Counted from the first letter of the stretch, positions 7,170 to 16,396 are shown. The stretch is DNA of 64,000 nt from AWTP1-13 sp963797005 (GCA_963797005.1 CAWCOF010000010.1:62001-126000), one strand, 5' to 3'. The notes: generated from the sequence alone by a model not told the origin. Translations and numbers: made by a program.

Positions 7170-8228
7170 ATGGAAAGCGACAGGCGGCGAATGGCGCGTG
7201 CGGACAGCGCGTGCCCTGCGCGCCTGCGCCGGAGCAGGGACGGAGGGCCACGGGTGCGGGGCGTGATTGCAGCGATGGCGATGGCAGCCGGCCTGGCGCT
7301 CTCGTCTCCCGGCGCGGCGGGCGCCGAAATCAAGGTCGTGGTCTCGATCAAGCCGTTGCACGCGCTCGTTGGCGGCGTCATGGCCGGCGTTGCCTCGCCC
7401 AAGCTGCTGGTCAACGGGTCGGCCTCGCCCCACACCTACGCCTTGAAGCCCTCCGATGCCCGCCTGCTGCACAACGCCGACTTGTTCTTTCGCATGTCGG
7501 CGACGGTGGAGCCCTTCACGGCGCGGATCGTGCGGGCGCTGCCCGACAGCGTCGGCGTGGTGACGCTGCTGGATGCGCCGGGCGTGGAGCTGCTGGCGCT
7601 CAGAACCGGCATCACGTTCGAACACGCTGGCGAACACGCCGGCGAGCACGCCGACGGCGGGGGGCACGACGGCGCGCATCCCCACGGCATGGAGCACCGC
7701 GCGGGTGCCGTCGACGGACACGCCTGGCTCGATCCCGACAATGCCAAGGCGATGGTCGAGCACATCCGCAAGGCTTTGAGCGCCAGGGACCCGGACCACG
7801 CGGCCGCCTACGGGCGCAACGCCCGCGCCTTGCAGGCCGACCTCGACGCGCTCAAGGTCGAGCTACGCGACGAGCTCGCGCCGCTCGCCGGCAGGCCCTA
7901 CATCGTCTTCCACGACGCTTTTCAGTACCTGGAGCGGCGTTTCGGCCTGAAGGTGGTGGGCGCCATCTCGATCAGTCCCGATATCCCGCCGAGCGCCAAG
8001 CGCCTGACGGAGCTGCGGCACAGGGTCCGCGCGCTGGGCGCCACGTGCGTCTTTGCGGAGCCGCAGTTCGACACGCGCCTGGTGCAGAACCTGGTCGAGG
8101 GCACGCAAGCGCGCATCGGCACGCTCGACCCCGAGGGCAGCCGCCTCGTGCCGGGGCGCAATCTCTATTTCGCGCTGATGCGGCGGCTGGCGGAGGACTT
8201 GAGGAGCTGCCTGGCAGCTCCCGCCTGA
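7170..8228 (+). CDS. znuA: Zinc ABC transporter periplasmic binding protein ZnuA
   Basis: A cluster A-I metal-binding protein: signal peptide (GVIAAMAMAAGLALSSPG...GAEI), then VVVSIKPLHALVGGVMAGV and SPHTYALKPSDARLLHNADL with the first metal histidine. A His/Asp-rich loop follows (repeats of EHAGEHA, then GGGHDGAHPHGMEH), then DGHAWLDPDNA and VFHDAFQYLERRFGL. This set is diagnostic for ZnuA; manganese proteins lack the His-rich loop. The open frame starts at 7170, but this is only three bases after the Zur box, so the true start is probably later (ATG at 7191 or a GTG before the signal peptide). No znuB or znuC follows within the window. Confidence 0.88.
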   Translation: MESDRRRMARADSACPARLRRSRDGGPRVRGVIAAMAMAAGLALSSPGAAGAEIKVVVSIKPLHALVGGVMAGVASPKLLVNGSASPHTYALKPSDARLLHNADLFFRMSATVEPFTARIVRALPDSVGVVTLLDAPGVELLALRTGITFEHAGEHAGEHADGGGHDGAHPHGMEHRAGAVDGHAWLDPDNAKAMVEHIRKALSARDPDHAAAYGRNARALQADLDALKVELRDELAPLAGRPYIVFHDAFQYLERRFGLKVVGAISISPDIPPSAKRLTELRHRVRALGATCVFAEPQFDTRLVQNLVEGTQARIGTLDPEGSRLVPGRNLYFALMRRLAEDLRSCLAAPA

Positions 8229-8244
8229 CGTCCGTGCGCTATCG

Positions 8245-8952
8245 CTATCGCGTCACCGAGGCGCTGCGGCTGGCCTTGCGCGACTGCGACTGCTTCTTGG
8301 GCGGCTCGTCGTCGTCGAACCAGCTGAAGCTGCTGCTGGAGCTCGAACCGCTGTCGGCCACCGACGACAGGAAGCGCGACCAGGTGACCGTCACCTTCGC
8401 GCCGACATTCACCCGCGGATAAAGGTCGAGCACGTCGGCATTGTAGAGGCGAATGCAGCCCTTGGAGACGGCCGAGCCGATGGTCCAGGGTGCATCGGTG
8501 CCGTGAATGCGGTAGGCGCTGGACCCCAGATAGAGCGCGCGCACACCCAGCGGGTTCATCGGGTGGCCGCCGGGGACCCAGCGCGGCAGGCGCGGGTTTT
8601 CCGCCATCATGGTGGGCGTGGGCGTCCAGGACGGATTGACGCGCTTCTGCGTGACGGTCGTCACGCCGGACCAGCGGCTCTGCTCGCGCGGGATGGCGAT
8701 CGGGTAGCTGATGGCCTCGCCCCGCTTGGCGATGTAGTAGAGCTTGCGGTCGCCGAAGCTGACGATGACCTGGCCCGGATTATACTTCGAGCTGAAGTGC
8801 ACGACCTCCTTGCCGCTGCCGTTGACGGCATTGCCGCCGCCCCAGTCCCAGGACAACTGGGCCGATGCCGGCGCTGCTTCGAAAGCGCAAAACGCTAATC
8901 CGACCCCCGCTGCGATGGCCGCCTGGCGCACGATGCGTCCGAAGATCATCAA
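8245..8952 (-). CDS. L,D-transpeptidase (YkuD/ErfK family)
   Basis: A 235-residue exported enzyme that forms 3-3 cross-links in peptidoglycan or attaches proteins to it. The signal peptide ends near APASAQ. The YkuD domain carries the catalytic signature HGTDAPWTIGSAVSKGCIRL with the nucleophilic cysteine in SKGCIR. The C-terminal tail is serine-rich then basic (PPKKQSQSRKASRSASVTR). ATG at 8952 or the next codon at 8949 may be used. It is convergent with znuA, ending 16 bases from it. Confidence 0.92.
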   Translation of the reverse strand: MMIFGRIVRQAAIAAGVGLAFCAFEAAPASAQLSWDWGGGNAVNGSGKEVVHFSSKYNPGQVIVSFGDRKLYYIAKRGEAISYPIAIPREQSRWSGVTTVTQKRVNPSWTPTPTMMAENPRLPRWVPGGHPMNPLGVRALYLGSSAYRIHGTDAPWTIGSAVSKGCIRLYNADVLDLYPRVNVGAKVTVTWSRFLSSVADSGSSSSSSFSWFDDDEPPKKQSQSRKASRSASVTR

Positions 8953-9376
8953 CAGGCTCCTTCCGATTGAATTCGTCCCTCAGTCACGTGCCGCCACTGT
9001 CGCCCAGTGCCGATGAATAGTTTGTTTATTCCCGCCCCGGTTTGGGCGTGCGCGTCTCGCTTCGGATCTGCCATGAGTCTTCTGACCGACCCAGTGCAAA
9101 CACCGCCGTACGCCCAATTCCAAGAAGGTGACGTTTGTTCCCCCGCGTCTGCGGCAGCGCGGACTCTGGCGCCGCGCACGCCCCGAGGCAACCCGTGGGG
9201 CCGCTAACAATTCCTTGATATCACGGGTTTGTTTGGGCCTGTGCGGTTTCAGCCACATGTCGGGCGAGTGCGCTGAAAAAAGACCGCCTGGGCATGACTT
9301 GGGCGATTTGCGCCAACATTTCCCTCACTGCGAAAAACGCGCAAGACTGCACGCGCATTTGCACCGGAACCGAGGC
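8953..9376. other. 424-base intergenic region without a recognisable gene
   Basis: This stretch separates the divergent L,D-transpeptidase and gamma-glutamyltranspeptidase genes. An open frame extends leftward from the transpeptidase (from 9128) but its first 83 codons have no signal sequence or family resemblance, so I treat the stretch as leader and promoter DNA. No hairpin repeat of the families seen elsewhere is evident. Confidence 0.5.
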
Positions 9377-11146
9377 ATGTCCTTCCCGTCGAGGCCCGTC
9401 ATCCTCGTCTGCGCGCTGCTTGCGCTTGCAGCAACAGGCGCGCCGGCCGCGAGCCAGGACTGGCGAAGCGCGCCGGAGGCCGCCACGGGATGGGTCCGGC
9501 GCGCGCCTGCCACGGCGAAGTCCTTCATGGTCGCGGCGGCCAACCCCGTTGCCGTCGAAGCCGGCCTCGAGATGCTGCGGGAGGGCGGCTCGGCAGCCGA
9601 TGCCGCGATTGCCGTACAACTCGTCCTCAACCTGGTGGAGCCGCAGTCCTCGGGCCTCGGCGGCGGTGCCTTCGCGCTGCACTGGGAGGCGGCCAACAAG
9701 CGGCTCGAGAGCTATGACGGCCGCGAGAGCGCACCGGCGGCGGCGACCCCCGACCGGTTCCTGCTCGAGGACGGGCGCCCACGGCCCTTCGAGGAGGCGG
9801 TATTCGGCGGCCTGAGCGTGGGCGTGCCGGGCACCCTGCGCCTGCTCGAGGCCCTCCATAAGGAGCACGGCCGGCTGCCCTGGGCGCGCCTGTTCCAACC
9901 GGCCATCAAGCTCGCCAGCGCCGGCTTTCTCGTCTCGCCGCGGCTGCATCACCTGCTGAGCGAGAAGGGTGCCCAGAACTTCGCCCCGGCAGCGCGGCGC
10001 TATTTCTTCGACGCGATCGGCGGCGCCTGGCCGGAGGGCTATCTGCTGCGCAATCCCGAGTTCGCCAGGACGCTGCGGGCAATCGCGGAGCGCGGACCGG
10101 ACGCGTTCTACGAGGGCGCGGTGGCGGAGGCCATTGTCGAGGCGGTGAAACGGGCGCCGAACCATCAGGGCGATATCACGCGCGCCGATCTCGCCGGCTA
10201 TCGGGCAAAGGAGCGTCCGCCGGTGTGTGTTCCCTACCGGGGCCTGCGCGTGTGCGGCATGGGACCGCCGTCGTCCGGCGGCATCGCGGTGGCGCAGGTC
10301 TTGCGGCTGCTCGAGCCGTTCGATCTCGGCAAGGCCCCCGCCGATGTCATGAACGCCAAGGCCCTGCACCTGATCGCGGAGGCCGAGAAGCTCGCCTTTG
10401 CCGACCGCAACCGGTTCGTCGGCGATCCCGATTTCGTGCCGACGCCGATGGGGCTGCTCGATGCGACCTATCTTTCGGGCCGTCGCGGCCTGATCAACCC
10501 GCAAGCCGTGATGCGCTTTGCGCATCCGGGCAGCCCGCCGCAGGCCAAAGCGCAGACCTTCGGCGTCGACGAGACGGTGGAGCTGCCGGGCACCAGCCAT
10601 ATCTCCGTCGTCGATGGCGGCGGCAACGTCGTCTCCATGACGACCACCATCGAGTCCGCATTCGGCTCGCGCCTGTGGGCCGCGGGCTTCCTGCTCAACA
10701 ACGAGCTCACCGATTTCTCCTTCCGGCCGACGGACGGCACCGGCCGGCCGCTGGCCAACGCGGTCAAGGCCGGCAAGCGTCCGCGCAGCTCGATGGCGCC
10801 GACGATCGTGTTCGACGCGCAAGACAAGCCCTGGGCCGTGCTCGGCTCGCCCGGCGGCAGCCGGATCATCCTCTACGTGGTCAAGGCGCTGGTGGCGCTG
10901 ATCGACTGGAAGCTCGACGCCCAGGCCGCGCTCGATCTCATGAACTTCGGCAGCCGCGGCCGCGCATTCGAGATCGAAGTTGACCAGCCTTCAGCGGTCT
11001 GGCATGCGCTGAAAGTGAAACCCTACGGACACCGCGTGCACGCCGATCTGCTCACCTCCGGCACGCAGGCCATCCTCGTGCGTCCCGACGGCACCCTGCA
11101 AGGCGGGGCCGATCCGCGGCGCGAAGGCGTCGCGCGGGGCGAGTGA
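9377..11146 (+). CDS. ggt: Gamma-glutamyltranspeptidase
   Basis: A 589-residue exported Ntn hydrolase that cleaves gamma-glutamyl bonds of glutathione and related peptides in the periplasm. It has a signal peptide (SRPVILVCALLALAATGAPA) and the opening MVAAANPVAVEAGLEMLREG. The autocleavage/nucleophile threonine is Thr406 in LPGTSHISVVDGGG. The small subunit shows the oxyanion region PRSSMAPTIVFD and LGSPGGSRIILYV. The start at 9377 is chosen because the signal peptide begins there. The stop overlaps a GTG at 11143, but the next gene more likely begins at ATG 11158. Confidence 0.92.
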   Translation: MSFPSRPVILVCALLALAATGAPAASQDWRSAPEAATGWVRRAPATAKSFMVAAANPVAVEAGLEMLREGGSAADAAIAVQLVLNLVEPQSSGLGGGAFALHWEAANKRLESYDGRESAPAAATPDRFLLEDGRPRPFEEAVFGGLSVGVPGTLRLLEALHKEHGRLPWARLFQPAIKLASAGFLVSPRLHHLLSEKGAQNFAPAARRYFFDAIGGAWPEGYLLRNPEFARTLRAIAERGPDAFYEGAVAEAIVEAVKRAPNHQGDITRADLAGYRAKERPPVCVPYRGLRVCGMGPPSSGGIAVAQVLRLLEPFDLGKAPADVMNAKALHLIAEAEKLAFADRNRFVGDPDFVPTPMGLLDATYLSGRRGLINPQAVMRFAHPGSPPQAKAQTFGVDETVELPGTSHISVVDGGGNVVSMTTTIESAFGSRLWAAGFLLNNELTDFSFRPTDGTGRPLANAVKAGKRPRSSMAPTIVFDAQDKPWAVLGSPGGSRIILYVVKALVALIDWKLDAQAALDLMNFGSRGRAFEIEVDQPSAVWHALKVKPYGHRVHADLLTSGTQAILVRPDGTLQGGADPRREGVARGE

Positions 11147-11157
11147 AGGCAGTTGCA

Positions 11158-12159
11158 ATGCAGCCCCTCTCGATCACCGTCGTCGGCGCCGGCATCACCG
11201 GCCTGTGGCAGGCGCTCACGCTGGCCCGACGGGGACATCGCGTGCGGCTGGTGGAGCGTTCCGCCGAGCCTTTCGCGCAAGCTGCCAGCGCTTTCGCCGG
11301 GGCGATGCTGGCGCCCTACTGCGAGGTCGAGGCGGCCGAGCCCGTCGTGCGCGATCTGGGTCTGAGGTCGCTCGCGATCTGGCGCGCGACCTATCCGGGC
11401 GTGGCGGTGAACGGCACGCTGGTCGTTGCCGGCACGCGCGACCGCGCCGACCTCGTGCGCTTCGCGCGCATGACGGAGGGGTTCGACAAGCTCGATGCCG
11501 AGGCGCTCAATCGGCTGGAGCCGGGCCTGGAAGGCCGCTTCGCCGCCGGTCTCTACTACGCCGAGGAGGGGCACATGGCCCCGGCCGAGGCGATGGCCTT
11601 TCTGCTCGAGGCGGTGAAGGGCGCGGGCGTCGAGGTGGCCTTCGGCGTGGCCTGGTCGGGACGTGCGGCCGGCGGCGAGATGGTCGTCGACTGCCGCGGT
11701 CTCGGCGCGCGCCATGAGCTGCCCGACCTGCGCGGCGTGCGCGGCGAGCGCATCGTCGTGCGCACGCGCGAGATCAGCCTTGCCCGCCCGGTGCGGCTGC
11801 TGCACCCGCGCCACCCGCTCTACGTCGTGCCCTGGGGCGACGGCCGCTTCATGGTGGGTGCCAGCGTGATCGAGAGCGAGGACGCGGGCCCCGTGAGCGT
11901 GCGCTCGGCGCTGGAGCTGCTGGGCTCCGCCTACGCGCTGCACCCGGCCTTCGGCGAGGCGGAGATCGTGGAGATGGGCGCTGGCGTGCGGCCGTCGTTT
12001 CCCGACAACGTGCCCAAGATCGTCGTGCGCGGAGAGACGATCCACGTCAACGGGTCCTACCGCCACGGCTTCCTGCTGGCACCTGCGTTCGCCGAGCTCG
12101 TGGCGGGCTATCTGGAGACCGGCGCCATGGACGACCGCGTGTTCGTAGTCGAGGCGTAG
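11158..12159 (+). CDS. FAD-dependent amino acid oxidase, ThiO-like
   Basis: A DAO-family flavoprotein of 333 residues with the Rossmann FAD motif VVGAGITGLWQALTLARRGH at the N-terminus, a substrate domain, and the C-terminal FAD contact GAGVRPSFPDNVPKI plus VNGSYRHGFLLAP. Glycine oxidase ThiO, which supplies glycine imine for thiazole synthesis in thiamin formation, has this architecture and length. No thiS, thiG or thiE is in the window, so a general D-amino acid or glycine oxidase is equally possible. A GTG at 11143 overlapping the ggt stop is an alternative start. Tandem arrangement with ggt suggests co-transcription. Confidence 0.75.
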   Translation: MQPLSITVVGAGITGLWQALTLARRGHRVRLVERSAEPFAQAASAFAGAMLAPYCEVEAAEPVVRDLGLRSLAIWRATYPGVAVNGTLVVAGTRDRADLVRFARMTEGFDKLDAEALNRLEPGLEGRFAAGLYYAEEGHMAPAEAMAFLLEAVKGAGVEVAFGVAWSGRAAGGEMVVDCRGLGARHELPDLRGVRGERIVVRTREISLARPVRLLHPRHPLYVVPWGDGRFMVGASVIESEDAGPVSVRSALELLGSAYALHPAFGEAEIVEMGAGVRPSFPDNVPKIVVRGETIHVNGSYRHGFLLAPAFAELVAGYLETGAMDDRVFVVEA

Positions 12160-12247
12160 TCTTTCCCGCTGCGGGCCCCATGGACTTCGGCGCGGGCATG
12201 CATTTTGATGGCCGGGATCGGATCATCCCGAAGGGGGAGAAGCGCGC

Positions 12248-13133
12248 ATGCCCCACATCACCACCGACGACGGCGTCAAGCTCTACTACGAGGAGGCCGG
12301 CAGCGGCGCGCCGGTCGTGTTCGTGCACGAGTTCGCGGGCGACTACAGGAGCTGGGAGCCGCAGGTGCGCTACCTGTCGCGGCGCTACCGCTGCATCGCC
12401 TACAACGCGCGCGGCTGGCCGCCCTCGGAGGTGCCGCCCGACGTCGCCCGTTATTCGCAGGCGCGCGCTGTGCGACGACATCCGCGCGGTGCTCGACGGC
12501 CTGAAGATCGACAAGGCGCATATCGTCGGTTTGTCCATGGGCGGGATGGCCACTTTGCATTTCGGCCTGACGTATCCGGCCCGCGCGCTGTCTTTGCTGG
12601 TGGCCGGCGCGGGCTACGGCTCGGAGCCCGGCGAGCGCGCGAAGTTCGCCAAGGAGGCGGAGGTCATTGCCGGCAAGCTGGAGGCGGACGGCATGCCGGC
12701 ATTCGCCGCCATCTACGCCCACGGCCCCACGCGCGTGCAGTTCGAGAACAAGGACCCGCGCGGCTTTGCCGAGTTCAAGGCGATGCTGGCCGAGCATTCC
12801 GCCAAGGGCGCGGCCAACACGCAGCTCGGCGTGCAGAAGACGCGGCCCTCGATCTTCGATCTGGGCGACAAGCTCGCCGCCTGCAAGGTGCCGATGCTGG
12901 TCGTCACCGGCGATGAGGACTGGCCCTGCCTGGCGCCCGGCGTGTTCATCAAGCGCAATTGCCCATCGGCCGGCCTGCTCGTGATCCCCAACAGCGGGCA
13001 TGCGGTCAATATCGAGGAGCCGGGCGCCTTCAACGCGGCACTGGCCGAATTCCTGGCCCAGGTCGATGCCGGCCGCTGGCCCGGCCGTGATCCGCGCGCC
13101 ATCAGCCAGAGCATCACGGGCATGACGAAGTAG
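12248..13133 (+). pseudogene. Alpha/beta hydrolase, frameshifted
   Basis: Starts MPHITTDDGVKLYYEEAGSG after an AAGGGGGAGAAG ribosome binding site and reads as an enol-lactonase-like alpha/beta hydrolase up to PPDVARYSQARA. At about 12468-12476 the frame breaks and continues one base later as DDIRAVLDGLKIDKAHIVGL. The nucleophile elbow GLSMGG, the acid VTGDEDWPC and the histidine NSGHAVNIEEP are all intact in the second part. Removing one base restores a normal protein of about 294 residues. It may be a recent pseudogene or a sequence error. The substrate is unknown; the neighbourhood suggests aromatic-compound breakdown. Confidence 0.8.
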
Positions 13134-13210
13134 GGGGCCAGGGGCTCGCGTCCGCGCCCTTTGCGCACCTCCGGCAGGGGCGGGTATCATGGCGCCAAGG
13201 CTCGACGCCG

Positions 13211-13328
13211 CCCTGAGCTTGTCGAAGGGCGTTTATTGGCACCGACGCGGCCTCGTGGTTCGACAGGCTCACCACGAGGGTGCTGGCTCTGGGTCCCGGC
13301 TCTCCGCTTCGCTCCGGCCGGGATGACA
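13211..13328. repeat. Intergenic hairpin repeats before hmgA
   Basis: Three common intergenic modules in a row: CCCTGAGCTTGTCGAAGGG (13211-13229), a hairpin with perfect arms CCTCGTGGT/ACCACGAGG (13251-13279), and a GGTCCCGG...CCGGGATGACA module at about 13290-13328. The same modules recur elsewhere in the window, for example after hmgA and before the MBL gene. They resemble mobile or REP-like elements rather than genes. Confidence 0.75.
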
Positions 13329-13356
13329 CGCGCTGGTAGGATTGGGAGACAACGTC

Positions 13357-14712
13357 ATGGCGGACGGTGGCAAGGCGAGAGACGCGACCAGCGCGGTGCA
13401 GTGGACGTTAGCGACGCCCGCCGGGTACATGCCGGGGTTCGGCAACGACTTCGAGACGGAGGCGCTGCCGGGTGCGCTGCCGGTCGGGCAGAACTCGCCG
13501 CAGAAGGCGGCCTATGGGCTTTATGCCGAGCAGCTCTCGGGCTCGCCCTTCACGGCGCCGCGCGGGGCCAACGAGCGCTCCTGGCTCTATCGCATCCGGC
13601 CGTCGGTGCGGCACGCCACGCGCTTCAAGAAGGCAGCACTCCCCTATTGGAAGACGGCGCCGTCGATCGTCGAGCACGACCTCCCGATCGGGCAGCTGCG
13701 CTGGGACCCGATCCCGATCCCCAAGGAGAAGCTGACCTTCCTCACCGGCATGCGCACCTTCACCACCTCCGGCGATGTGAACACGCAGGCCGGCATGGCC
13801 GCCCACGTCTATCTCGTCACCCAGTCGATGGAGGACGACTATTTCTACAACGCGGACGGCGAGCTGCTGGTGGTGCCGCAGCAGGGCGCGCTTCGGTTCT
13901 TCACCGAGTTCGGCAGGATCGATGCGGGACCCGGCGACATCTGCGTCCTGCCGCGCGGCGTGAAATTCAAGGTCGAGCTGATCGACGGGCCGGCGCGCGG
14001 CTATGTGTGCGAGAACTACGGCGCCAAGTTCACCTTGCCCGACCGCGGGCCGATCGGCGCCAACTGCCTCGCCAACCCGCGCGACTTCAAGACGCCGGTG
14101 GCGGCCTTCGAGGACAAGGCGGGCAGGTCGCGCGTGTGGGTGAAGTGGTGCGGCAGCTTCAACGTGGCCGAGATCGGCCATTCGCCGCTCGACGTGGTCG
14201 CCTGGCACGGCAACTACGCGCCCTACAAGTACGACCTGCGCACGTTCTCGCCGGTGGGCGCGCTGCTGTTCGACCACCCCGACCCTTCGATCTTCACGGT
14301 GCTGACCGCGCCCTCGGAGACGGCCGGCACCGCCAACGTCGACTTCGTCATCTTCCCGGAGCGCTGGGGCGTGGCCGAGCACACTTTCCGCCCGCCCTGG
14401 TACCACATGAACATCATGTCGGAGTTCATGGGGCTGATCTACGGGGTCTACGACGCGCGGCCCGAGGGGTTCGTGCCCGGCGGCATCTCGCTGCACAACT
14501 GCATGCTGCCGCACGGGCCCGACAAGACCGCCTACGACCACGCCACCAAGACCGAGCTGAAGCCGGTCAAGCTCACGGGCACCATGGCCTTCATGTTCGA
14601 GACGCGCTTTCCCCAGCACGTGACGAAGTATGCCGCCGAGCTGGAGACGCTGCAGGCGGACTACGCGGCGTGCTGGACGGGGCTGGAGAAGCAGTTCACC
14701 GGCGAGAAGTGA
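13357..14712 (+). CDS. hmgA: Homogentisate 1,2-dioxygenase
   Basis: A 451-residue enzyme opening the ring of homogentisate to 4-maleylacetoacetate using Fe(II). Family-specific segments are GYMPGFGNDFETEALPGALP, SWLYRIRPSVRH, and the iron-site region FRPPWYHMNIMSEFMGLIYG followed by LHNCMLPHGPDKTAYDHA. Length is normal for bacterial HmgA. The start at 13357 follows a GGGAG site; an in-frame TTG at 13342 is less likely. It is the central enzyme of tyrosine, phenylacetate-derivative and 3-hydroxyphenylacetate breakdown here. It is followed by fahA, which completes the pathway apart from the isomerase, not seen in this window. Confidence 0.96.
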   Translation: MADGGKARDATSAVQWTLATPAGYMPGFGNDFETEALPGALPVGQNSPQKAAYGLYAEQLSGSPFTAPRGANERSWLYRIRPSVRHATRFKKAALPYWKTAPSIVEHDLPIGQLRWDPIPIPKEKLTFLTGMRTFTTSGDVNTQAGMAAHVYLVTQSMEDDYFYNADGELLVVPQQGALRFFTEFGRIDAGPGDICVLPRGVKFKVELIDGPARGYVCENYGAKFTLPDRGPIGANCLANPRDFKTPVAAFEDKAGRSRVWVKWCGSFNVAEIGHSPLDVVAWHGNYAPYKYDLRTFSPVGALLFDHPDPSIFTVLTAPSETAGTANVDFVIFPERWGVAEHTFRPPWYHMNIMSEFMGLIYGVYDARPEGFVPGGISLHNCMLPHGPDKTAYDHATKTELKPVKLTGTMAFMFETRFPQHVTKYAAELETLQADYAACWTGLEKQFTGEK

Positions 14713-14757
14713 TGTGAGCGTGGGCCGCCGCGAGGCCGGCGCGCCGCAACTCGCCCT

Positions 14758-14855
14758 CGTCCTGAGCTTGTCGAAGGACGGATCGGAGGCACAGTCGTGG
14801 CCACGTGGTTCGACCCTCAGGACAAGCCCGAGGGCAGGCAAGCTCACCACGAGGG
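14758..14855. repeat. Intergenic hairpin repeats between hmgA and fahA
   Basis: A second copy of the module found before hmgA: CGTCCTGAGCTTGTCGAAGGACG-type hairpin at 14758-14780, then a GTGGTTCGAC...CTCACCACGAGGG module to about 14855, here interrupted by an extra GAGGG-containing segment. Stem arms are complementary, so transcripts would fold. Confidence 0.7.
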
Positions 14856-14917
14856 TCTGTCGGCAGCATTTCAACATCACCACTGGGTACGCGTTGGCCT
14901 AGTACATTGGTAGAACC

Positions 14918-15961
14918 ATGAAGCTTGCAACCTTCCGCAACGGCACGCGCGACGGCGCGCTCGCCGTCGTCTCGCGCGACCTGTCCAAGGCCGTCGTCGC
15001 CAATGCCGCCATCGCCGGCCTCGATACGCTGCAGCAGCTTCTCGACGACTGGGAGAACACGCACCTCAGCGTCGCGCGCATCTATGCGGAGCTGAACGAG
15101 GCGGCCGAGGGCCGGCGGGCGGTGCTGCTGCCGATCGTCGACTTCGATGCAAGCCTCTGCATGGCGCCGCTGCCGCGCGCCTATCAGTGGGCCGACGGGT
15201 CGGCCTACGTGAACCACGTCGAGCTGGTGCGCAAAGCGCGCGGCGCCGAGATGCCGGCGAGCTTCTGGACCGAGCCGCTGATGTACCAGGGCGGCTCGGA
15301 CGCGTTCCTGGGCCCGCGCGAGCCGATCGAGATGGCCGACGAGGCCTGGGGCATCGATCTGGAAGGCGAGGTCGCGGTCGTCACGGACGACGTGCCGATG
15401 GGCGCGGCGCCCGAAGAGGCGGCCGGGCACGTTCGGCTCATCATGCTCGTCAACGACGTGTCGCTGCGCAATCTCATTCCTGGCGAGCTGGCCAAGGGCT
15501 TCGGCTTCTTTCACGGCAAGCCGTCGACCGCGTTCTCGCCCGTGGCCGCCACGCCGGACGAGCTGGGCTCCGCCTGGGATGGCGGCCGGGTGCATTTGCC
15601 GCTCCTTGCCGCGATCAACGGCCGGCTGCTGGGCCGGCCCAATGCGGGCCAGGACATGACGTTCTCCTTCCCCGCGCTGATCGCCCATGCCGCCCGGACG
15701 CGCCGGCTGGGCGCGGGCACCATCGTCGGCTCGGGCACCGTCTCCAACCGGCTCGCCGGCGGCCCGGGCAAGCCGGTGGAGCAGGGCGGGGTGGGCTACA
15801 CCTGCCTTGCCGAGCTGCGCACCGTGGAGACCATCCTGGAGGGTGAGCCGAGGACGCCGTTCCTGAAATTCGGCGACCGTGTGCGGATCGAGATGCTGGA
15901 CGCGAGCGGCCGCTCGATCTTCGGCGCCATCGACCAGGAGGTGGTGCGGTATACGAGGTGA
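14918..15961 (+). CDS. fahA: Fumarylacetoacetate hydrolase family protein (fumarylacetoacetase)
   Basis: A 347-residue enzyme that hydrolyses fumarylacetoacetate to fumarate and acetoacetate, the last step after HmgA and maleylacetoacetate isomerase. The metal-binding carboxylates sit in AWGIDLEGEVAVVTDDVP and in MLVNDVSLRNLIPGELAKGF. Further family segments are FGFFHGKPSTAFSPVA and GAGTIVGSGTVSN. The N-terminal region MKLATFRNGTRDGALAVVS is typical of the bacterial long form. Position next to hmgA supports the substrate. The last 52 bases of this gene are duplicated about 0.9 kb downstream, on the far side of a toxin-antitoxin pair. Confidence 0.9.
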   Translation: MKLATFRNGTRDGALAVVSRDLSKAVVANAAIAGLDTLQQLLDDWENTHLSVARIYAELNEAAEGRRAVLLPIVDFDASLCMAPLPRAYQWADGSAYVNHVELVRKARGAEMPASFWTEPLMYQGGSDAFLGPREPIEMADEAWGIDLEGEVAVVTDDVPMGAAPEEAAGHVRLIMLVNDVSLRNLIPGELAKGFGFFHGKPSTAFSPVAATPDELGSAWDGGRVHLPLLAAINGRLLGRPNAGQDMTFSFPALIAHAARTRRLGAGTIVGSGTVSNRLAGGPGKPVEQGGVGYTCLAELRTVETILEGEPRTPFLKFGDRVRIEMLDASGRSIFGAIDQEVVRYTR

Positions 15962-15980
15962 TGGCCGAATGGAGGCGTGC

Positions 15981-16025
15981 ATTCCTTTCGTGGAATAGTT
16001 CTTGATTTATTCCTTCCATGGAATA
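15981..16025. promoter_or_regulatory. Tandem palindromic operators of the toxin-antitoxin pair
   Basis: Two 17-base sites, ATTCCTTTCGTGGAATA (15981-15997) and ATTCCTTCCATGGAATA (16009-16025), match at 15 of 17 positions and are each inverted repeats (ATTCC...GGAAT). They begin 28 bases apart directly before the toxin start, the usual place for an antitoxin to bind and repress its own operon. A TTGATT/TATATC promoter-like pair overlaps the second site. Confidence 0.6.
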
Positions 16026-16033
16026 TATCGGCG

Positions 16034-16396
16034 ATGAGCTGGGAGATCGAGTATACCGACGAGTTCGGGGAATGGTGGAGCGAGCTGAGCGCGGCCGGGC
16101 AAGAGGATATCAGCGCCATCGCCGAGATTTTGGAGGAACGCGGTCCCGATCTGCCGTTCCCGTATTCGTCCGGCGTCGAGGGCTCGAAACATGCGCACAT
16201 GCGGGAGCTGCGCGTGCAAAGCAGCGGCAAGCCGTTGCGCATCTTCTATGCCTTCGACCCGCGGCGCACGGCGATCCTGCTGATCGGCGGCGACAAGACG
16301 GGGAACAAGCGGTTCTACAAGAAGATGATCCCCGTCGCCGACCGGCTGTACGATGAGCATATCGAGGTGTTGAGAAAGGAGGGGCTGATCCCATGA
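16034..16396 (+). CDS. RelE/HigB-type toxin (phage Gp49-like)
   Basis: A 120-residue protein starting MSWEIEYTDEFGEWWSEL, with GVEGSKHAHMRELRVQSSGK and PLRIFYAFDPRRTAILLIGG. These are the landmarks of the Gp49/HigB family of ribosome-dependent mRNA interferases. KTGNKRFYKKMIPVADRLYD completes the domain. The earlier in-frame start at 15977 would run through the operators and is rejected. The stop overlaps the antitoxin start (ATGA), the toxin-first order of HigBA systems. The gene is less GC-rich at its promoter than its neighbours and sits between copies of the fahA 3-prime end. Confidence 0.88.
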   Translation: MSWEIEYTDEFGEWWSELSAAGQEDISAIAEILEERGPDLPFPYSSGVEGSKHAHMRELRVQSSGKPLRIFYAFDPRRTAILLIGGDKTGNKRFYKKMIPVADRLYDEHIEVLRKEGLIP

